Below, in pieces: positions 25,155 through 33,880 of a stretch of 64,000 nucleotides of DNA. Position 1 is the stretch's first letter. The number at the start of each line of letters is the position of its first letter. Position numbers and translations under genes: made by a program. Where the stretch lies: contig NZ_FTMB01000002.1 of the NCBI RefSeq assembly GCF_900155885.1, forward strand, positions 248,001-312,000, read 5' to 3'. Source of the stretch: Rhizobium sp. RU20A (GTDB lineage Bacteria > Pseudomonadota > Alphaproteobacteria > Rhizobiales > Rhizobiaceae). Under the pieces are notes generated by a model that saw nothing but the letters and a program-made list of their open reading frames with translations, had not been told where the DNA came from and did not search any database.

Positions 25155-26378
25155 TCAGAGAGTTGCAAGGCCCGGATCCTCGGGAAAGCAGGCGCGGAAA
25201 TGGGCAAGGCTGCCCTTGCTTTCCCCTCCTCCTCTCGCCCAGGGTTTGGCAGCGGCCAGTTCCGGCCAGGCGCTGCGGCGCGCGCCCTGCGTGGAGAGAA
25301 ACCATTCGGCGGGGCTGGCGCCCAGCAGCGCCGCGAAGTCGATGACCTCGGGCCTATCCGCCAGCACCGCATCGTAAAGAGAAGCAAAGGCCGTTGCCGA
25401 TCGTTGCGCGGTACGCGTCTCGGCCATGGCCTGCATGGCGGCGCTGCCGATCGGCGGCAGGGCTTCGGGGTGATCGAGCGCCCAGGCCAGACGGCGCGCG
25501 GCCGCTTCGATATCGGGCTCGACGAAGCCGGTGATGCCGTGCTCAACAATCGCCTGTTCGCAGGGATTGGCAAGAACGATCGGCACCACGCCGAGCGACA
25601 TGGCCTCCACCAGCGCGTTTTCCGCCGTGCCGTAGTGCCGGGGATCAAGCAGGTAAAAGAAGATGCCCAGCCGCTCCAGCGCCGCCCGCGGGTCCGGCGT
25701 GTGACCGGCCAGCTGTACACGTCCCGGATGGCGCATGGCGGCCTGCGCGAGGGGCACTGGTCCATCGGGCGCCACACCGCCATGGAACGTGACGGCAAAT
25801 GCGCCGGCCCTGGGCGATGCGGCATCAATCGCGTCGAAGATGCGGCTGTGCATCTTGGCGAAGTCGACCGTGCCGAGATAGCCGACGGCGCGCGGGTTGC
25901 GGGCGACCGCAGGCGTTCGGTCTTGTGGCAGGGCAAAGCCGAAGCCGGAGCCGATGGCCCGTCGGCGGAGCGTTTCACCCTCCGGCAGGGAACACGGCGA
26001 CGTCGCGATAAAGGCGCTGCCGGCGTCCGTCAGGCCTTCCGGCAGGAAGGGCGCGAAGAGGCCAGAAATATGGGACCAGAAGATGAACCGTGCCGCCGGC
26101 AGCCCTGCTGCGCACAGGGCCGCATAGAGCCGGGGATGGTTCCACCATTCGACCTGGACGATATCGGCATCGGCAGCGCGGCGCGCGAGTTCGGCCATGT
26201 CCGCGACGACGTCGGCGGTCGCGCCGGCGGCCACGATGGCGTGCGCGAAGCGACGGTCGCGCGGTTCTTCGAGAAGGGCGAAGTGGCGGCGGATATCGCT
26301 GCGGTCACAGGCGGTGACCTCGGCATGGGCCTTGCCGACCCCCCCGCCGAGATGCGCCGCGATGTGAAGGATCTTCAT
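25155..26378 (-). CDS. Family 1/4 glycosyltransferase (GT-B fold)
   Basis: 407 residues. The N-terminus MKILHIAAHLGGGVGKAHAE is the glycine-rich opening of GT-B enzymes. The C-terminal nucleotide-sugar domain includes the strand AVGYLGTVDFAKMH and the conserved late segment DPRHYGTAENALVEAMSLGVVPIV, in which the glutamate and ALVEAM are typical of GT4. It is likely a cytoplasmic sugar transferase for the surface polysaccharide. Its ATG overlaps the stop of the radical SAM gene (ATGA), so the two are translated together. Confidence 0.85.
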   Translation of the reverse strand: MKILHIAAHLGGGVGKAHAEVTACDRSDIRRHFALLEEPRDRRFAHAIVAAGATADVVADMAELARRAADADIVQVEWWNHPRLYAALCAAGLPAARFIFWSHISGLFAPFLPEGLTDAGSAFIATSPCSLPEGETLRRRAIGSGFGFALPQDRTPAVARNPRAVGYLGTVDFAKMHSRIFDAIDAASPRAGAFAVTFHGGVAPDGPVPLAQAAMRHPGRVQLAGHTPDPRAALERLGIFFYLLDPRHYGTAENALVEAMSLGVVPIVLANPCEQAIVEHGITGFVEPDIEAAARRLAWALDHPEALPPIGSAAMQAMAETRTAQRSATAFASLYDAVLADRPEVIDFAALLGASPAEWFLSTQGARRSAWPELAAAKPWARGGGESKGSLAHFRACFPEDPGLATL

Positions 26379-27451
26379 TCGGCCGCGATGGGCGCCGGAA
26401 TGCGGGTGCCGCCGGGCGCCCGGACGGAGGGGTCGAGCTTGACCATCTGCTTGAACTTCTCAAGCAGCATCGGGCGGTGGGCGTCGATGCTATCCGGCAG
26501 GCAGTGCGTCAGCTGGCCGCAATTGCCGCAGGTCTGGTTCTCACAGCGGCGTCCTTCCAGATGCTGGAGGCGCAGCGCATTCATCTTGTCCGAGTTCCAG
26601 ATCTCCTGCATCGACTGGATGCGGGCATCGCCGATGATCAGCTTGCGGCCCCAGTCGAGGAAGCAGGAGGAGACGAGGCCGTCGGCATTCACGGAGCATC
26701 CGTAGAAGATGTAGGGGCAGGTATCGGTCGAGCCGATTTCCTGCTGGTAGATGCCCTTGGTGATCTTCACGCCAGTGTGCTTTTCGATGTCGAATTCCGG
26801 CCAGCAGGGGGCGAAATTTTCGATGAAGATGCGGTCGCAATAATCGCCGAACGTATCGAAGAATTCCTGCTTCTGGTCTTCCGTGATGAGTTCACCGGGA
26901 ATCTTGATCGAGATTTCGGTATTGCCCTTGTTCTCGTAGATCCACTTCACGTTTTCGATGAACTTCGGGAAGTCGAACTTGAAGCCCGTGAACTGCATGT
27001 ACTGCTCGACGGTCATGCCATCGACCGAGATGTTGATCTTGTCGATGCCGGCTTCGAGCACCGGGCCGATGCGGTCGGGCGTCAGGAAGGTCCCGTTGGT
27101 CGTCGTGTCGATATATTCGATATAGTCCTTCGACTTGGCGTAGCGCACCATGTCGGCAAAGCGCTTGTTGAGGAAGGGTTCGCCATCCTTGTAGAGGCGC
27201 AGCACCTTGATCGGCTTTTCGAAGGCGCCGAGATCGTCGATCACCTTGGTGAAGACATCGTACTTCATGGCGCCCTGATAGCGGCCAGTCTCCGCAATCA
27301 TGTCGCGATGGCCGGTGGGGCAGAAGGTGCATTTGAAATTGCAGGAACTGGCGGGATCGACGAACACGATGAACGGCGTGTCGAGCGGAATGACCGTCTC
27401 AAGCGCCGTGCGGTCTTCCAGATTGATGCGCGGCTTCAGCTGGGCTTTCAT
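26375..27451 (-). CDS. Radical SAM protein with SPASM-like C-terminus
   Basis: 358 residues. The radical SAM cluster motif is CNFKCTFC near residue 37. C-terminal cysteines (CPYIFYGCSVNADGLVSSC, then CENQTCGNCGQ) can bind one or two more Fe-S clusters, as in SPASM/twitch enzymes. Such proteins modify peptides, sugars or cofactors by radical chemistry. Placement between a sugar reductase and a glycosyltransferase suggests a sugar or glycolipid substrate, but this is inference. The ATG at 27451 with GGGAGA upstream is the best start, and it overlaps the preceding gene by 53 bases. Confidence 0.82.
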   Translation of the reverse strand: MKAQLKPRINLEDRTALETVIPLDTPFIVFVDPASSCNFKCTFCPTGHRDMIAETGRYQGAMKYDVFTKVIDDLGAFEKPIKVLRLYKDGEPFLNKRFADMVRYAKSKDYIEYIDTTTNGTFLTPDRIGPVLEAGIDKINISVDGMTVEQYMQFTGFKFDFPKFIENVKWIYENKGNTEISIKIPGELITEDQKQEFFDTFGDYCDRIFIENFAPCWPEFDIEKHTGVKITKGIYQQEIGSTDTCPYIFYGCSVNADGLVSSCFLDWGRKLIIGDARIQSMQEIWNSDKMNALRLQHLEGRRCENQTCGNCGQLTHCLPDSIDAHRPMLLEKFKQMVKLDPSVRAPGGTRIPAPIAAE

Positions 27452-28310
27452 CAGAGGTCTCCCGCACGCGTTCCGGTGCGATGGCATTGCAGACACCAAC
27501 GACGGCGGCAGGATCGGAAGGGTGAATGGCCGCCGTGCCGAATTCCAGCAGGTCGCGCCTGCCAACTTCGTCGGCGATCCCTTCGACGAGCGCACGGATC
27601 GTTGTCGGCCGACCTGAACAGATGTTGATTGCGCCAGGCTGACCAGTTCTCACCACGTCGGCGATCATCGCCCCGGCTATTGCGACGTCGAGGAAGTCCC
27701 GGATCTGCGTTCCGGCCGAAAGTTTGGCCGTTTCGCCTGCTGCGAGCCTGCCTCTGACATAGGGCACCAACCGTGCTGGATGTTCGCCCTCCCCGAAGAG
27801 ATAGAAAAGGCGGCACCAGGAAAAGCGGGTGTCCTGTTTCGCCAGATACTGTCCCAGCATATGGTAAACAGAAAGTTTAGATGCGGCATACAGGGTCTGG
27901 GGGGCGAGCGGGGACTCCACCGTCAGATGGTCGGACGGCAGACGGTATTCGAAGCAGGTGCCGACGCCGATGACATGCCCGACACCGGCCGCCACGGCCG
28001 CGCGCGCAAGGCGCAGCGAGCCTTCGACGCAGGCAAGGTTTTCCGGCGAATCGAGATATTTGCCGGGCTCGACGTACCAGGCGACATGGATGACCGCGTC
28101 TTTCCCGGTGAGGTGCCCGGCCAACCACTCCTCGCTTTCGCGAAACATGTCGGCGGAGACAATGATTGCGACCTTGTCCGCGAGCGTTCCGAGCTTCCCC
28201 TCGGAGCCCGGCCTGCAGATGGCCGTGACGGTGTGGTCATTGGCCAGCAGCGCCTTGACCACCTGGCGACCGACGAAACCCGTCGCGCCTGTGACGAGAA
28301 CATGGGTCAT
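27399..28310 (-). CDS. NAD-dependent epimerase/dehydratase, nucleotide-sugar reductase-like
   Basis: 303 residues. The nucleotide-binding motif TGATGFVG is at residues 7-14, and the catalytic YAASK motif is in the LYAASKLSVYHMLGQY helix. The extended SDR layout and overall pattern resemble 4-keto-6-deoxyhexose reductases such as CDP-abequose or CDP-6-deoxysugar synthases. It could act on the CDP-4-keto-6-deoxyglucose made by the rfbF/rfbG products 10 kb away. It is the first gene of a three-gene minus-strand operon. The exact sugar product is uncertain. Confidence 0.78.
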   Translation of the reverse strand: MTHVLVTGATGFVGRQVVKALLANDHTVTAICRPGSEGKLGTLADKVAIIVSADMFRESEEWLAGHLTGKDAVIHVAWYVEPGKYLDSPENLACVEGSLRLARAAVAAGVGHVIGVGTCFEYRLPSDHLTVESPLAPQTLYAASKLSVYHMLGQYLAKQDTRFSWCRLFYLFGEGEHPARLVPYVRGRLAAGETAKLSAGTQIRDFLDVAIAGAMIADVVRTGQPGAINICSGRPTTIRALVEGIADEVGRRDLLEFGTAAIHPSDPAAVVGVCNAIAPERVRETSDESPAEAAHQSGRPHGA

Positions 28311-28531
28311 GACAAGGTCCGGGAAAGCTCGAAGGGATTAGGTGCGAAAAGCGTGGCGCGCATGGTCAGGTCGCGAATCGGTTTGATGATCGACAACCGC
28401 AAGCCTTAAGCATCCGCCGGCGCACTGTCACATGATTTTGGCTTGCGGCATCACGGCGATGCCTTGCCTGGTAAGACGATACTGACGCAAGGACGCCCCG
28501 TCACCAGGACGCGGCACAGACGGAACCGGAC

Positions 28532-29812
28532 ATGACACGCGCCCAGCCGACCAAAACCGAGACGCCGGCCGCAAGCCTCAACGACGTCGCTGCCCATGCG
28601 CACCCAGAACGGCATTTTGCCGGCCTGCCCGATGCGGCGACGGCGCGCGCCCTGCTGGAGACTATCGCTGCGCAGACGCCGACTTTTGCGCCCGAGAGGG
28701 CAGACCGGCCTGTGGTGCTCTACGGCGCCGGCAATCTTGGCCGTTTGGCACGTGATCACCTGCGCCTCGTCGGGCTCGATTTCACGCTGGTCGTGGACCG
28801 CAATGCCGACACCCTCAAGGACGACCCGGCCTGGCAGGGCGTGACGCTGATGACGCCGGACGCGGTGCCGGACAGCATCAAGGCCACGGCACTGCTGGCC
28901 GTCAGCATTTCCACCGTGCCCTTCGTGCCGCTGGAAGCGCAGCTGATGGCCGATGGCTGGCACCGCGTGGTGCCCTTCTACGACCTTGCCGAAACCTTCC
29001 GCGACCGGCATCCTCTCTCGAACGGCTGGTTCGCAGGTGCATTTTCCGACGACGACCTCCATGCCATGACCGCCGTCCTCGATGGCTGGGACGACGATAT
29101 CTCGCGTGCCCATCACCTGCAGTTCATCGCCTGGCGGCGGCTGAGGGCGGAATGGAGCTTTGCGGGCGCGCCGATGCCGTCCTGCGCACGCTTCTTCATC
29201 CCGGAGGTGCGCACGGCCCTGGATCCCGCAAAAACCTTCCTCGACCTCGGCGCCCATCATGGCAGCGTGGTCGAAGCTTATCTGGACGCCATCGGCGCCG
29301 ACGGCAATACGATACGACCCTTCGGCGGCATCCTCGCGGTCGAGCCGGATGCGGCGAACCGGGCGGCGCTTCTGACACTTGTCTCGCGCCTGCCCTCACA
29401 CATCGCTGAGCGCATCATCATCGAAAACGACCCGGTAGATGCCATGCCCGGCCGCCGGCGCTTCCACTCCGGCCTCGGCTATGCCTCGCAGCTCTCCGAG
29501 ACTGGCAGCGAGATCATCCGGACAACCACGATCGATGCGCTCGCAGCCAACCTGCCGGCCGCCCCCGGCTTCATCAAGCTGCATCTCGAAGGCGCCGAAC
29601 GCGACGCGCTTCTCGGCGGCCTCGCCACCATCCGCCAGCACCGCCCCATTATTGCGGTCACCGTCTATCACGACGCGGACGGCCTTTATCGCACGGCGAA
29701 GGTGATGATGGAGACGCTGGACGGATACCGCTTCCTGTTTCGCCTGCATGGCTGGTGCGGCACGGGAGCGGTGGTGTATGCGCTTCCTATGGAAAGGTCT
29801 TCCCGTTCATGA
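28532..29812 (+). CDS. FkbM family methyltransferase with N-terminal nucleotide-binding-like domain
   Basis: 426 residues. The first half has a Rossmann-like strand and glycine loop (PVVLYGAGNLGRLARDHL near residue 60). The second half is an FkbM-type SAM methyltransferase (TFLDLGAHHGSVVEAYLD, later FIKLHLEGAERDALLGG). FkbM enzymes O-methylate sugars or polyketides. The N-terminal part resembles the helper domain of some sugar-modifying enzymes, with unknown function. It starts a plus-strand operon and overlaps the next gene by ATGA. Confidence 0.82.
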   Translation: MTRAQPTKTETPAASLNDVAAHAHPERHFAGLPDAATARALLETIAAQTPTFAPERADRPVVLYGAGNLGRLARDHLRLVGLDFTLVVDRNADTLKDDPAWQGVTLMTPDAVPDSIKATALLAVSISTVPFVPLEAQLMADGWHRVVPFYDLAETFRDRHPLSNGWFAGAFSDDDLHAMTAVLDGWDDDISRAHHLQFIAWRRLRAEWSFAGAPMPSCARFFIPEVRTALDPAKTFLDLGAHHGSVVEAYLDAIGADGNTIRPFGGILAVEPDAANRAALLTLVSRLPSHIAERIIIENDPVDAMPGRRRFHSGLGYASQLSETGSEIIRTTTIDALAANLPAAPGFIKLHLEGAERDALLGGLATIRQHRPIIAVTVYHDADGLYRTAKVMMETLDGYRFLFRLHGWCGTGAVVYALPMERSSRS

Positions 29813-30537
29813 CCAAATTTGTCTCAGACGATGGCCTGATCTTCGATCTCGGCATGAACAATGGCGATGATAGCGCGTTTTATCTCGAGCGAGGGCTGCG
29901 TGTGGTCGCACTCGAGGCCAACCCTTCGCTCTGCGAACGAGCTGCAGGTCGATTCGCCGACGCCGCGCGAACAGGACGGTTGACAATCATCAATGCGGCC
30001 ATTTGGGAAAGCTCCGGCGAGCAAACCTTCTACATCAATCTCGAAAACGATCACTGGAGCAGTCTCGATATCGGCTGGGCAAGCCGGAATGGCAGTGCCT
30101 GCAAGGCTGTTCAGGTTCAATGCCTGACCTTGCCGCAACTGTTCAGCAGCCACGGCGTCCCCTTCACATTGAAAATCGACGTCGAAGGGGTTGATCACAT
30201 GGTTCTCGGCCAGTTGCACGGACTGCCGCTGCTGCCCCGTTTCGTGAGCGTGGAGGATTGCCGCTTCGGATATGAATATTTGGAAAGCCTCGCGCGTTGC
30301 GGCTATGACGGCTTCAAGCTTTTCGACCAATCGACCGTGGAGGGGCGGATCGATTCCATAACTGGCCACCGTTTCCCGCAGGGGTCATCCGGTCCGCTCG
30401 GCCCCGATATCGAGGGAGATTGGCTCTCCTACGACGCGGTTGTCGATGTTTATAGCCGAACGGTCCGTGACCGGACCGGCAACAGGCTAGCTCCGCGGAC
30501 CCAATGGTGGGACATCCACTGCACGAAGATCTCATAA
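29809..30537 (+). CDS. FkbM family methyltransferase
   Basis: 242 residues. It has the SAM-binding motif (LIFDLGMNNGDDSAFYLERGL) and the FkbM-typical segment FTLKIDVEGVDHMVLGQL. The start at 29809 is set by ATGA overlap with the previous gene; longer frames enter that gene. It is a likely O-methyltransferase for a surface sugar, adjacent to a hydroxylase-family gene. Base composition is less GC-rich than in the housekeeping parts of the window, in line with an accessory region. Confidence 0.82.
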   Translation: MTKFVSDDGLIFDLGMNNGDDSAFYLERGLRVVALEANPSLCERAAGRFADAARTGRLTIINAAIWESSGEQTFYINLENDHWSSLDIGWASRNGSACKAVQVQCLTLPQLFSSHGVPFTLKIDVEGVDHMVLGQLHGLPLLPRFVSVEDCRFGYEYLESLARCGYDGFKLFDQSTVEGRIDSITGHRFPQGSSGPLGPDIEGDWLSYDAVVDVYSRTVRDRTGNRLAPRTQWWDIHCTKIS

Positions 30538-30552
30538 AAGGTAAATCGCACC

Positions 30553-31365
30553 ATGACTGAAGAACAGAAATTTGCGGAATTCGTGCGTGGCAACATCGAG
30601 CGTTCGGCAGCCGATGCAGGTTTCCAAGGTCTGTCGCAGGTCTGGATCCGCGAATGTATCCGGCACAATTACGCGCAAAACTTCACCTGGCTGGGGCGAC
30701 CGATTATTCAAGTGCCGCAGGATACCTACGCCATCCAGGAACTTGTCTGGGCCTGCCGCCCGGATCTCGTTATCGAGACCGGCATCGCCCACGGCGGCTC
30801 GCTGATCATGAGCGCCTCAATGCTGGCCATGCTCGACTACTGCGATGCAGCTGCAGCCGGCACGACGCTGGACCCCCGTGCCAGCCGCCGCAAAGTCGTG
30901 GGCATCGATATCGACATTCGTGCCCATAACCGTGCCGGAATCGAGAGCCATCCTCTTTCTCACAAGATCACACTATTGCAGGGCTCCTCCGTTGCGCCGG
31001 AGATCGTTGACCAAGTGAAGGCGATAGCCAAGGGCTACGACCGCGTCATGTTGTTCCTTGATTCCAACCATACGCACGAACATGTGCTGGCGGAGCTGGA
31101 AGCCTATGCACCGCTTACGACCAAGGGATCCTATTGCGTTGTCTGGGACACGGGCGTCGAAGACTTGCCGAACGAAATGTGCGCAAACCGCCCTTGGGGG
31201 AAGGGTGACAATCCGAAGACGGCGGTCTGGGAATACATGAAGCGCCTGTCGGACGAGGGACGCGAGGCGGCAGACGGGGAGCGGCTCACCTTCGAATATG
31301 ACCACACGATCGAGCATAAGATCGCCATCACCGCCTCGCCGGACGGATTCCTGCGAAGGGTCTAA
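30553..31365 (+). CDS. Cephalosporin hydroxylase (CmcI) family protein
   Basis: 270 residues. It shows the CmcI-family pattern: WLGRPIIQVPQDTYAIQELVW, LVIETGIAHGGSLIMSASML (SAM-binding loop), VVGIDIDIRAHNR, and LFLDSNHTHEHVLAELEAY. Despite the name, most relatives in surface polysaccharide clusters are SAM-dependent O-methyltransferases acting on sugars. Fifteen bases separate it from the upstream FkbM gene, so it is the third gene of the operon. The exact reaction is not known. Confidence 0.85.
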   Translation: MTEEQKFAEFVRGNIERSAADAGFQGLSQVWIRECIRHNYAQNFTWLGRPIIQVPQDTYAIQELVWACRPDLVIETGIAHGGSLIMSASMLAMLDYCDAAAAGTTLDPRASRRKVVGIDIDIRAHNRAGIESHPLSHKITLLQGSSVAPEIVDQVKAIAKGYDRVMLFLDSNHTHEHVLAELEAYAPLTTKGSYCVVWDTGVEDLPNEMCANRPWGKGDNPKTAVWEYMKRLSDEGREAADGERLTFEYDHTIEHKIAITASPDGFLRRV

Positions 31366-31565
31366 CAGTCAAACGGCGAGAGGCGGGGCGTCTTTCCGAC
31401 GATGCGTTGTCTCCCGAGCAGGCGAGACCGGCGCACCGGAATTCCTTCGTATCTGCTTCTTGATTGCATTTCTGCAGATCGCGGCGATTTCCCTGCTTTC
31501 GTGCGCCCTGAAGGCGCACGCCTCCATACATTACCGAAGGCCGAATGTATGAAGTCCAAACGAAA

Positions 31566-31600
31566 TAGAGCGCGATCTGATTGGACGAGATCGCGCTCTA
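31566..31600. repeat. Intergenic palindromic element
   Basis: Perfect 13-bp arms tagagcgcgatct (31566-31578) and agatcgcgctcta (31588-31600) flank a 9-base loop. Similar elements are common between rhizobial genes. It lies in the 440-base non-coding stretch 31366-31805, which holds no supported gene, and could also end the hydroxylase operon. Confidence 0.75.
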
Positions 31601-31653
31601 AATCTCTTATGTTGAGGCAGAATCAGATCGATCCCCGTCACTCGCGCCCAATT

Positions 31654-31696
31654 ATGTCCTCGCGCGCTAAAGGCGTTGGCTTTCTCGCGAGGACAT
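31654..31696. repeat. Second intergenic inverted repeat
   Basis: Perfect 11-bp arms atgtcctcgcg (31654-31664) and cgcgaggacat (31686-31696) enclose 21 bases. It is in the same non-coding stretch as the element at 31566-31600. Confidence 0.7.
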
Positions 31697-31805
31697 CAAA
31701 CCGCTCGCGTGAAGAACCACATGCGTCGCCTGCCTGAGCGGAGCAAAGCCTTCGAGTCCTCTCACATGGTCGCCCCTTCGCTTGAATCAGAGGCACTGGG
31801 CAGCC

Positions 31806-33485
31806 TCATGCGAACTGCCGAAGTGACGAGCTGTGCTGGTCGGAAGGGAGCGCGAGATTAAGGACATTGGTGTAATCAACGCCAAAGCGATCCGCGAGAT
31901 CACGCCAATAATCATCCCTAGCAAAAATCTCCAGAGCTCGTGCCGCGTGTTGGGAGGCCAAGACGTGCTCTTCACGCGCAGCATAGCACCGCGATAGATA
32001 CAGCTGCCCGAATGCATGGTCCGGATATTTGTCGCACACGTTCTTCATGTAGTGGATCGCAACGTCGTAACGTCCAATCCGCATATTGTAATTCTCTATA
32101 AAGTTCACGCGCAGTTGCGTTTCATAGGCATAGGCCTCCAGCTTTTTCGGGTCCTGGCCGGGAACATTGAGGACCGTCTTCGTCGCAACGAAGTCATCAT
32201 TGTCCGTCGACTGGATATAGCCGTTTTCAACGCAAATCTCGTAGAGCCTGCTCCCGAAAATCGGGATGGCGAGATAGACGTGAATCCAGTCAAAGCCGTT
32301 CTCCAAGAGCATTTCGAGCGTCTCCTGCCGGTGTTCATCCTCTTCACCGGGAAGCCCCGCAACGATGAAGACATGGCTTCGGACATCGAATTTCCGCAAC
32401 GCCTCCACCGCAGGGCGAATGAGTTTCTTTTTCAACGGCTTCTTGATGATGTTGTTCAGGACGTGGTCCGACCCCGACTCAACGGCCAAGGCTACGGCTG
32501 ACACGCCCGCCTTCGAGAACAACTCCGCGACCTCTTCATCAATCGCATAAACGGCGACACCGTTCGGGAATTCCAATCGAATATTCAGGTCGGCAAGGGC
32601 GGCGAGCAGCCTCTTGGCGCGCTCCTTGTCCTGAAAGAAATGGTCGTCTTCAACCATGAGAACGGTCATGCCGAATTCGTCACGCATGCGTCGAACGTCT
32701 TCCACGACACGCTCGATCGACATGAAGCGGACAGTGCGACCATGCAGTGACGGATTTGAGCAAAAGACGCACAGGAACGGGCAACCACGCGACGTGTGGA
32801 TCGCCATTTCCCTACGCTGCTCGTTGGCATATCGTTTATCGATGCTGCGGCTGTTGTAGTTGTTGAGATCAAGTATGCTGTAGTTGAGCTGGGGGATGTC
32901 ATCGAGATTATCGATGAAGTCGTGTGCGGGCACCTTCCCGCGGGCGACCCCCTCACGGGTAATCCACGCCTTGTGCTCAGACAGAACGATCGCCCGATCA
33001 GGCGCATCGATCAGAGCCTTGAGAGGCGATTCACCCTCGCCTTTGCAAATGGCGTCCAGGTCGGGGCATCGCTCCAACATCATCCCGTGGGCAGCAGATG
33101 GCAGCCCGCCGCCGGCGATCGTCAGAATGTTGGGATCATATCGCTTGACCGTATTCACCAACGACTGGATATAGCGAAACGAGGTATTGAAGAGCGCCGA
33201 TACACCGGCAATATCTGGCTGGAACTCCTGCAGAATTTCGCGAATTTCCGCCGAGAATATCTGCTCATGGTCTTCCGCTCGGCCATCTTCGACCAAGGTC
33301 TTGAGCGTGATGTTCAGATCGACAACCCGGACATCCACGTCCGTCGTGCAGTTTGCCTTCAGGTAAGTCTCCATCGACAAAATGCCATAGGGAATCGTAA
33401 AGGCCGGCAGGACGGCGTTTCGTACTTTCCCAATGTAGTCAGCTGCGTTGAAGTACGGCGGAATTATGAAAAGCAATTTGGTCAT
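31806..33485 (-). CDS. B12-binding-type radical SAM protein
   Basis: 559 residues. The N-terminal domain (KLLFIIPPYFNAADYIGK, then the IAGVSALFNTSFRYIQSLV region) has the B12-binding fold layout, but I see no DxHxxG base-off motif. The radical SAM cluster motif is CPFLCVFC in the middle. A helical TPR-like tail (YMKNVCDKYPDHAFGQLYLSRCYAAREEHV) follows. The ATG at 33485 has GGAGG 6 bases upstream. Relatives methylate or rearrange unreactive carbons; a sugar or lipid substrate is inferred from context. It is a single gene with palindromic repeats on both sides and lower GC than its surroundings. Confidence 0.8.
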   Translation of the reverse strand: MTKLLFIIPPYFNAADYIGKVRNAVLPAFTIPYGILSMETYLKANCTTDVDVRVVDLNITLKTLVEDGRAEDHEQIFSAEIREILQEFQPDIAGVSALFNTSFRYIQSLVNTVKRYDPNILTIAGGGLPSAAHGMMLERCPDLDAICKGEGESPLKALIDAPDRAIVLSEHKAWITREGVARGKVPAHDFIDNLDDIPQLNYSILDLNNYNSRSIDKRYANEQRREMAIHTSRGCPFLCVFCSNPSLHGRTVRFMSIERVVEDVRRMRDEFGMTVLMVEDDHFFQDKERAKRLLAALADLNIRLEFPNGVAVYAIDEEVAELFSKAGVSAVALAVESGSDHVLNNIIKKPLKKKLIRPAVEALRKFDVRSHVFIVAGLPGEEDEHRQETLEMLLENGFDWIHVYLAIPIFGSRLYEICVENGYIQSTDNDDFVATKTVLNVPGQDPKKLEAYAYETQLRVNFIENYNMRIGRYDVAIHYMKNVCDKYPDHAFGQLYLSRCYAAREEHVLASQHAARALEIFARDDYWRDLADRFGVDYTNVLNLALPSDQHSSSLRQFA

Positions 33486-33637
33486 GGGCAACCTCCTCAG
33501 GGATTTCGGCTTCCACCGTTAAGAGAACCGCGAAATCTGTGTGATGGCGGAACTATCTCCGAAGAGAATATTGCGCATGACTTGCACCAGCCTGTCTATT
33601 TTACAGAAATATTTGAGATTTGTGGCACTAAATGGCG

Positions 33638-33744
33638 CTAGAGCATTTCCGGTGAAAACGGGAGCATCTCAAATGCTCTATCTATTTGCTTTTACGCAGT
33701 CCGGACGCAAAACCGCTAACGCAGTTTTGCTGGACGTGCTCTAG
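33638..33744. repeat. Rhizobial intergenic mosaic-type element
   Basis: A 107-base element with terminal 8-bp inverted ends (ctagagca at 33638, tgctctag at 33737). It has internal hairpins gagcat...atgctc (33662-33678) and gcaaaac...gttttgc (33707-33730). Sequences of this kind recur between genes of Rhizobiaceae. The surrounding gap 33486-33880 holds nothing else I can support. Confidence 0.75.
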
Positions 33745-33880
33745 TTATATTTCAGTCCGCCGCTGTTGACGATTTGAGACTGGGCGATGACGTTTCACGC
33801 TTCGCATGAGGAGACTTCCAAGACCGTTCAGATCCGATGATTTCGAACAGCGCACCAAAGAGGAATTATCCTTGTGCTGT

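Noticed and set aside
31402-31737. 111-codon plus-strand frame between the hydroxylase and radical SAM genes
   Set aside because: It reads straight through two perfect inverted repeats; better explained as intergenic repeats.
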